Positions 59,993-64,000 of a DNA stretch of 64,000 nucleotides are shown piece by piece. A program made the translations under genes and the position numbers. Under the pieces are notes generated by a model, which was not told the origin of the DNA, did no database searches, and saw only the letters and a program-made list of their open reading frames with translations. Each line of letters starts with the position of its first letter. Position 1 is the first letter of the stretch. Source of the DNA: Chryseobacterium angstadtii. GTDB lineage: Bacteria; Bacteroidota; Bacteroidia; Flavobacteriales; Weeksellaceae. The DNA lies in contig NZ_LFND01000001.1 in NCBI RefSeq assembly GCF_001045465.1, positions 558,001-622,000 of the forward strand, read 5' to 3'.

Positions 59993-61318
59993 ATGGCCGA
60001 AATATCAGTAATGGCTTTATACGATCAGATTATTGACAATCACGGTGAATTTTTGGAGAGTCTTCGTCACAGATTTCTGGATGAAGAAAGAAAAGCTGCT
60101 CTTCAAAACTTCGAAAACTTAGGTTTTCCGACAAAAAAAGACGAAGAATATAAATATACCAACCTAAAAGAGATCACAGAGAAAAACTATAATTTTTTCC
60201 CTAAAGAAAGTCATAATATCACCAAAGAACAGCTGGATCAGCTGCATTTGGGTGAAGAAAATTTTGACTGGATCGTTTTCGTGAATGGTAAACTTCATAA
60301 AGAGCTTTCAAAGGTTTCTATCGAGAATGTAGAATTTCTTTCATTCAACTATGCTTTGAATGATGAGAAACACAAAGAAGTATTTGATACTTATTTCAAT
60401 ACCATTGCTTCTAAGGACACCGCTTTCAGCAACCTGAACCTTGCCTACTGCAAATATGGTTTCTTCCTGAAAGTTCCTAAAAATGTAGTGATCGAAAAAC
60501 CGATTCACATTTTTTACATCTCTCAAAATCAGGAAGAAAACACATTTTACAACACCAGAAATCTGCTGATTGTAGAAGAAGGTGCGAAGGTAGAAGTTAT
60601 AGAAAGTCACCACAATTTCGACAGCACTTATGTGCTGACGAACTCTGTAACGGAGATTTTCACTTATCCTAATGCGAAAGCAGACTGGCATAAACTTCAG
60701 AATGACAACAATACATCCTATCTTATCGACAATACTTTCGCGAGACAGGAAAAGGACAGCTTAACGACTGTCAACACATTCTCTTTCGGAGGAAAACTGG
60801 TAAGAAACAACTTAGATTTTATTCATAACGGAAGCAATATCAATTCGTTTATGAACGGAATCACCATCATTGGGAAAGATCAGCTGGTAGACCACCATAC
60901 GGCAGTTCACCACAACTTCCCGAACTGTGAAAGCTACCAGAACTACAAAGGTATTTTTGACGGAAATGCTCACGGTGTTTTCAACGGAAAGGTTTTCGTA
61001 GATAAAATTGCCCAGAAGACAAATGCTTACCAGCAAAACAACAACGTTCTTTTAAGCGAAGGCGCTACCATTGATACCAAACCTCAGTTGGAGATCTTTG
61101 CTGATGATGTAAAATGTTCTCACGGCTGTACGGTAGGACAATTGAATGAAGATGCCCTGTTTTATTTAAGAGCAAGAGGTATTTCTAAAAAAGAGGCTCA
61201 GGCATTACTTTTATATGCTTTTGCCAATGATGCGATGCAAAACATCGATATTGAACCGCTTAAAGAAAAAATTTCGAAACTTTTGGCTGAAAAGCTACAG
61301 GTGGATTTAGAATTTTAA
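59993..61318 (+). CDS. sufD: Fe-S assembly protein SufD
   Basis: 441 aa from the ATG at 59993 (AAGG at 59985-59988); an overlapping GTG one codon earlier is possible. SufB paralogue lacking the main scaffold Cys set. Recognised by PTKKDEEYKYTNLKEITEKNY, VIEKPIHIFYIS, FVDKIAQKTNAYQQNNNVLLSEGATIDTKPQLEIFADDVKCSHGCTVGQLNEDALFYLRARGISKKEAQ in pieces, with the conserved His/Cys of KCSHGCTVG. A TGCGG/CCGCA mini-hairpin lies at 59939-59953 in the 95-bp gap after sufC. Last gene of the operon. Confidence 0.95.
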   Translation: MAEISVMALYDQIIDNHGEFLESLRHRFLDEERKAALQNFENLGFPTKKDEEYKYTNLKEITEKNYNFFPKESHNITKEQLDQLHLGEENFDWIVFVNGKLHKELSKVSIENVEFLSFNYALNDEKHKEVFDTYFNTIASKDTAFSNLNLAYCKYGFFLKVPKNVVIEKPIHIFYISQNQEENTFYNTRNLLIVEEGAKVEVIESHHNFDSTYVLTNSVTEIFTYPNAKADWHKLQNDNNTSYLIDNTFARQEKDSLTTVNTFSFGGKLVRNNLDFIHNGSNINSFMNGITIIGKDQLVDHHTAVHHNFPNCESYQNYKGIFDGNAHGVFNGKVFVDKIAQKTNAYQQNNNVLLSEGATIDTKPQLEIFADDVKCSHGCTVGQLNEDALFYLRARGISKKEAQALLLYAFANDAMQNIDIEPLKEKISKLLAEKLQVDLEF

Positions 61319-61338
61319 GACTAATATAAATTGATACC

Positions 61339-61369
61339 AAAAAAGCACTTCAAATTGAAGTGCTTTTTT
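61339..61369. terminator. Terminator of the suf operon
   Basis: AAAAAAGCACTTCAA, central A, then its exact complement ending in six T. It can act in both directions. Confidence 0.92.
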
Positions 61370-61375
61370 ATGAAT

Positions 61376-61521
61376 GAAAGTCTGAAACCGGAACAAGGAA
61401 GCTATTGAGTCCAAATCAGGACTTTTCTTTTTTCAAGACAGCCTCTTTTACTATTATAACTTATATAGATCATCTGTCTCACAGTAACTTCCAGTCTCCC
61501 TCTTCAATCTTCCTTTCTTAT
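61376..61521. repeat. Heptad-armed intergenic element D
   Basis: Left arm: 7-bp units from 61376 (for example GGAAGCT at 61397). Right arm: opposite-type units from 61487 (ACTTCCA) to the stop of the DUF3078 gene. The left arm shares GGAAnCTATTGA with element B. Confidence 0.72.
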
Positions 61522-62442
61522 CTATTTCATCCAGGACTGATTATCCTTTTTATCTGAACGTTTTTTACCGTTATCAATATTATAGGCAAAACCTACACCC
61601 AATGTCTGTTTAAGCTGGGTTTTCTGAATCTGATTATGATCATACAGTAAGTCCAGTGTGACATTCGTAGAAATAAATTTATTAATTTTCATATTTAAGA
61701 TTCCGCTGTACCCAAGAACAAGGCGTTCAGGATGATCAAGATAGTTTGAAAATACGGAAGCTGTATTCGTTAGATTAATATTGTCCATAATCTTGATCTT
61801 ATAGATAGCCGTTCCCAGGAAACCGAACTGGAATAAAGAAGAATCTCCATCATTTTTCAGACCGTAAGTTCCCGCCGTCTGAAGCTCTTTATCCAGAACG
61901 AAAGTCACTCTGGCGTTGGCCGGACGAAGCGTCGCCGTAAAATTATCATTAGGACGGTAAGTAACACCCACACCTACATTAAGGTATCCCGGAGCCATAA
62001 AATTGGAAATCTTTTTAGCATCAGGATTATTGCCATCCTCATAACCTCCTGCAAACTGGGTCTGAAGGCCTATACCTCCTGACAGATACCAGTTTTTCGC
62101 AAACTCACGCCCGTAATTGGTAGAAAGATTGATGACGTCCTGAGTCTTTCTGGTTCCGATCCCTTTTGTATTATTCTGTCCGTAGCCCAGAATAATGATG
62201 TTTTCCCAAAGATCTTTCCCTTTTTCATAAGTAAGGTTGTAATTAACCCCGGCAAGCCAGCCCACATTATTGGCACCACCGCCTACCCAGTTTGAGAATG
62301 CAGCCTGATTGAGCATTAATGTATTCTGCCCCTGAATAGACCAGGCTTTTACAGTGTCTGCTTTCGCAGCATCAGCTTTGGCTTCCTGAGCCATTGTGCT
62401 TATTCCAAAAGATATGGAAACGGCAAATAAAAGTTTTTTCAT
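61522..62442 (-). CDS. DUF3078 exported protein, paralogue 1
   Basis: 306 aa, signal peptide ending TMAQE (residue about 19). Predicted outer-membrane beta-barrel with alternating strands: WSIQGQNTLMLNQAAFSNWVGGGANNVGWLAGVNYN, GYGQNNTKGIGTRKTQDVINLS, NFMAPGYLNVGVGVTYRPNDNFT, and a closing TLGVGFAYNIDNGKKRSDKK. DUF3078 function is unknown. It shares most of its length with the next gene (62671). A TATTTTTG -7 element lies at 62471-62464, in a context duplicated before the paralogue. Confidence 0.88.
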   Translation of the reverse strand: MKKLLFAVSISFGISTMAQEAKADAAKADTVKAWSIQGQNTLMLNQAAFSNWVGGGANNVGWLAGVNYNLTYEKGKDLWENIIILGYGQNNTKGIGTRKTQDVINLSTNYGREFAKNWYLSGGIGLQTQFAGGYEDGNNPDAKKISNFMAPGYLNVGVGVTYRPNDNFTATLRPANARVTFVLDKELQTAGTYGLKNDGDSSLFQFGFLGTAIYKIKIMDNINLTNTASVFSNYLDHPERLVLGYSGILNMKINKFISTNVTLDLLYDHNQIQKTQLKQTLGVGFAYNIDNGKKRSDKKDNQSWMK

Positions 62443-62463
62443 AAAGTAATGATTTTTTCGTTA

Positions 62464-62471
62464 CAAAAATA
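62464..62471 (-). promoter_or_regulatory. -7 promoter element of DUF3078 paralogue 1
   Basis: TATTTTTG (minus strand), 21 nt before the ATG. The surrounding sequence is nearly the same as at 63619-63626. Confidence 0.5.
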
Positions 62472-62621
62472 TACATATAATTTTTGGTAAAAACTAATCA
62501 CTTTTTATTGAAAAATACAAATTGACCTGTATAACATTAAAGATCTAATCAATTTATTTAAAACAAAGTATAAAAAACTATACAATAACTATATACATTT
62601 GAAATATTCGTTATGATAAAC

Positions 62622-62654
62622 AAAAAGACACTCCGAATTGAAGTGTCTTTTTTT
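62622..62654 (-). terminator. Terminator of DUF3078 paralogue 2
   Basis: AAAAAGACACT pairs with AGTGTCTTTTT around a 9-nt loop; the minus-strand tail is T-rich. Its design matches the suf terminator loosely. Confidence 0.85.
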
Positions 62655-62670
62655 ATGAAAATTTCATTAA

Positions 62671-63597
62671 TTATTTTTTAATCCACCATTGGCTGTCCTT
62701 ACGTTCCGAACGTTTTACTCCATTATTCAGAGTGTAGGCAAATCCAATTCCCAGGGTCTGTTTAAGCTGGGTCTTCTGAATCTGATTATGATCATAAAGA
62801 AGATCTACCGTAACATTGGACGAGATAAACTTATTAACTTTAAAGTTCAGAACAGCTCCGTAAGCAAGAACCAGCCGCTCAGGATGATCCAGATAATTGG
62901 AAAATATGGAGGCTGTATTGGTGATATGAACGTTTTCCATCAACTTTACCTTATACAAAGCTGTTGCAAGGAAACCGAACTGTAAGAGTGACGTATCCCC
63001 ATCATTTTTCAAACCATAACTTCCTGCGAGCTGAAGATCCTTATCTAAAACAAAAGTCCATCTGGCGTTGGTAGGACGAAGTGTTACCGTAAGATTGTCA
63101 TCAGGTCTGTACGTGATACCCATACCGAGGTTCAGGTAACCGGGAGCCATGAAGTTGGAGATTTTTTTTGCTGCAGGATTGTTTCCGTCTTCATATCCGG
63201 CTGCAAATTGGGACTGAAGCCCTACGCCCAGTGAGAAATACCAGCTTTTGGAAAATTTCCGCCCGTAGTTCGTAGAAAGGTTGATAACGTCCTGAGTTTT
63301 CCTTACTTCCAAACCTTTGGTATCATTCTGCCCATAATCCAGAACAATAATATTTTCCCAAAGATCATTGTCTTTTTCATAGGTGATATTATAATTCACT
63401 CCGGCCAGCCATCCTACATTGTTGGCTCCCCCTCCGACCCAGTTTGAAAAGGCCGCCTGATTGATCATTAAATTGTTTTTTCCTAATACCGACCAGTATC
63501 TTACCGTATCTACGACTACTGAATCTTTTTTCAATTCTTCTTGTGCACTTGCATAAATCCCTATAGAAAAGGAAAGAATCAATAAAAACTTCTTCAT
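62671..63597 (-). CDS. DUF3078 exported protein, paralogue 2
   Basis: 308 aa, signal peptide ending IYASAQ (residue about 19). Shares with its neighbour long stretches such as QAAFSNWVGGGANNVGWLAG, the YEDGNNPAAKKISNFMAPGY segment, and FSNYLDHPERLVLAYG. A clear tandem duplication with a separate promoter and terminator for each copy, so the two can be expressed differently. Function unknown; probably an outer-membrane barrel. Confidence 0.88.
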   Translation of the reverse strand: MKKFLLILSFSIGIYASAQEELKKDSVVVDTVRYWSVLGKNNLMINQAAFSNWVGGGANNVGWLAGVNYNITYEKDNDLWENIIVLDYGQNDTKGLEVRKTQDVINLSTNYGRKFSKSWYFSLGVGLQSQFAAGYEDGNNPAAKKISNFMAPGYLNLGMGITYRPDDNLTVTLRPTNARWTFVLDKDLQLAGSYGLKNDGDTSLLQFGFLATALYKVKLMENVHITNTASIFSNYLDHPERLVLAYGAVLNFKVNKFISSNVTVDLLYDHNQIQKTQLKQTLGIGFAYTLNNGVKRSERKDSQWWIKK

Positions 63598-63618
63598 TAT
63601 TTTACATGATTTTCATTA

Positions 63619-63626
63619 CAAAAATA
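63619..63626 (-). promoter_or_regulatory. -7 promoter element of DUF3078 paralogue 2
   Basis: TATTTTTG (minus strand), 21 nt before the ATG at 63597. The flanks copy those of paralogue 1. Confidence 0.5.
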
Positions 63627-63854
63627 TTAATATAATTTTTTTTAAAGCAAAATTTAGGGTATAAAAAGCTTTTAATCATTTGAATACTCTTCAATTAACC
63701 AAAAACAGGCCAGTTTAATACATTCAATCTCAAATTATTAGGCATTATATCTTAAAATTGAAACCTTTTGTCTTAAAATCAATACGATGAATTGCCTTAC
63801 ATCGCCAATTTTTCCGAAATTTATCATTGGCTTTTGATTTGAGGTAGCAACCCT

Positions 63855-64000
63855 ATGTTTAAAAATATAATTTCCAAAAGAGCTTTTATCCCCCCTTTGC
63901 TGATGCTTTCAGCCATGTGGTTCGGATACCTGCTGCAGACGCTCGGCTTTTTTCAAAGCTGTTTTGGGGCCATTATACCCTTATTGCCCGAAGGTTTATT
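63855..64000 (+). CDS. Probable rhomboid-family membrane protease, N-terminus only
   Basis: From the ATG at 63855 (GAGG at 63841-63844), 48 codons run to the window edge, beginning MFKNIISKRAFIPPLLMLSA. There is one membrane span (about residues 12-33), followed by FFQSCFGAIIPLLPEGL. This matches the start of flavobacterial rhomboid intramembrane proteases, where the active site would lie beyond the edge. The call rests on recall of that N-terminus, since no catalytic residues are visible. Confidence 0.5.
   Translation, partial: MFKNIISKRAFIPPLLMLSAMWFGYLLQTLGFFQSCFGAIIPLLPEGL

Noticed and set aside
1..64000. tRNA or rRNA genes
   Set aside because: I saw no cloverleaf with GTTCRANNC arms and no rRNA-like sequence; small RNA genes without strong structure could still be missed by eye.

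Overview
The window looks like chromosomal DNA of a Flavobacteriia species, most likely Chryseobacterium or a close Weeksellaceae relative. The evidence is the Bacteroidetes-type promoters (TTG or TTTG, about 18-21 bp, then TAnnTTTG) before many genes, type IX secretion C-terminal sorting domains, the gliding lipoprotein GldH, a type III glutamine synthetase, GLPGLI and DUF3078 families, alternative complex III, and AT-rich intergenic DNA. It is dense housekeeping DNA with no phage, plasmid or transposase genes. No rRNA or tRNA gene was seen.

Layout. 1-6.9 kb: a partial conserved gene, type III glutamine synthetase, an NlpC/P60 lipoprotein, a 104-bp tandem repeat array, a pentapeptide-repeat protein and a T9SS cargo protein. 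7.1-12.8 kb (minus): the cell-shape operon mreB-mreC-mreD-mrdA-rodA. 13.1-18.4 kb (plus): haem synthesis hemA-hemC, two wall-hydrolase-like genes, hemD-hemE. 18.6-25.6 kb (mostly minus): nitroreductase, a very small double-glycine peptide gene (plus), sufS, rplY, prs, an SGNH lipoprotein and a FadL-type porin. 25.9-31.8 kb (plus): ricT-gldH-PBP1A and selO. 31.8-36.3 kb: two T9SS cargo proteins, a multispanning membrane protein and a SPOR protein. 36.5-45 kb: the complete alternative complex III operon actABCDEF. 45.1-53.7 kb: secreted and lipoproteins, apt, a TPR protein, ribH, an LtaS-like sulfatase, and a glutathionylspermidine-synthase-like gene with two small lipoproteins. 53.7-64 kb: zinc metallopeptidase, two GLPGLI proteins, the SUF iron-sulfur operon, two DUF3078 proteins and the start of a probable rhomboid protease.

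How the parts connect. Wall synthesis (MreBCD, PBP2, RodA, PBP1A) and wall hydrolysis (C40 peptidase, amidase, DUF1287) are well represented. SUF supplies Fe-S clusters, ActB carries several cluster motifs, and the haem genes supply the cofactor used by ActA and ActE.

The most unusual item is a 642-bp cassette at 58503-59144 inside the SUF operon, between sufB and sufC. It carries one GxxExxY/PD-(D/E)xK-like gene with its own promoter, enclosed by 75-nt inverted repeats (26 perfect + 18 decayed + 31 perfect). It resembles an intervening-sequence-type element and would fold into a very long stem in the suf mRNA. Other unexplained structure includes four intergenic elements with strict 7-bp periodicity, often as inverted arms; the 104-bp tandem array with a palindromic core; several further long palindromes; and the 41-codon GG-leader peptide gene with four cysteines.
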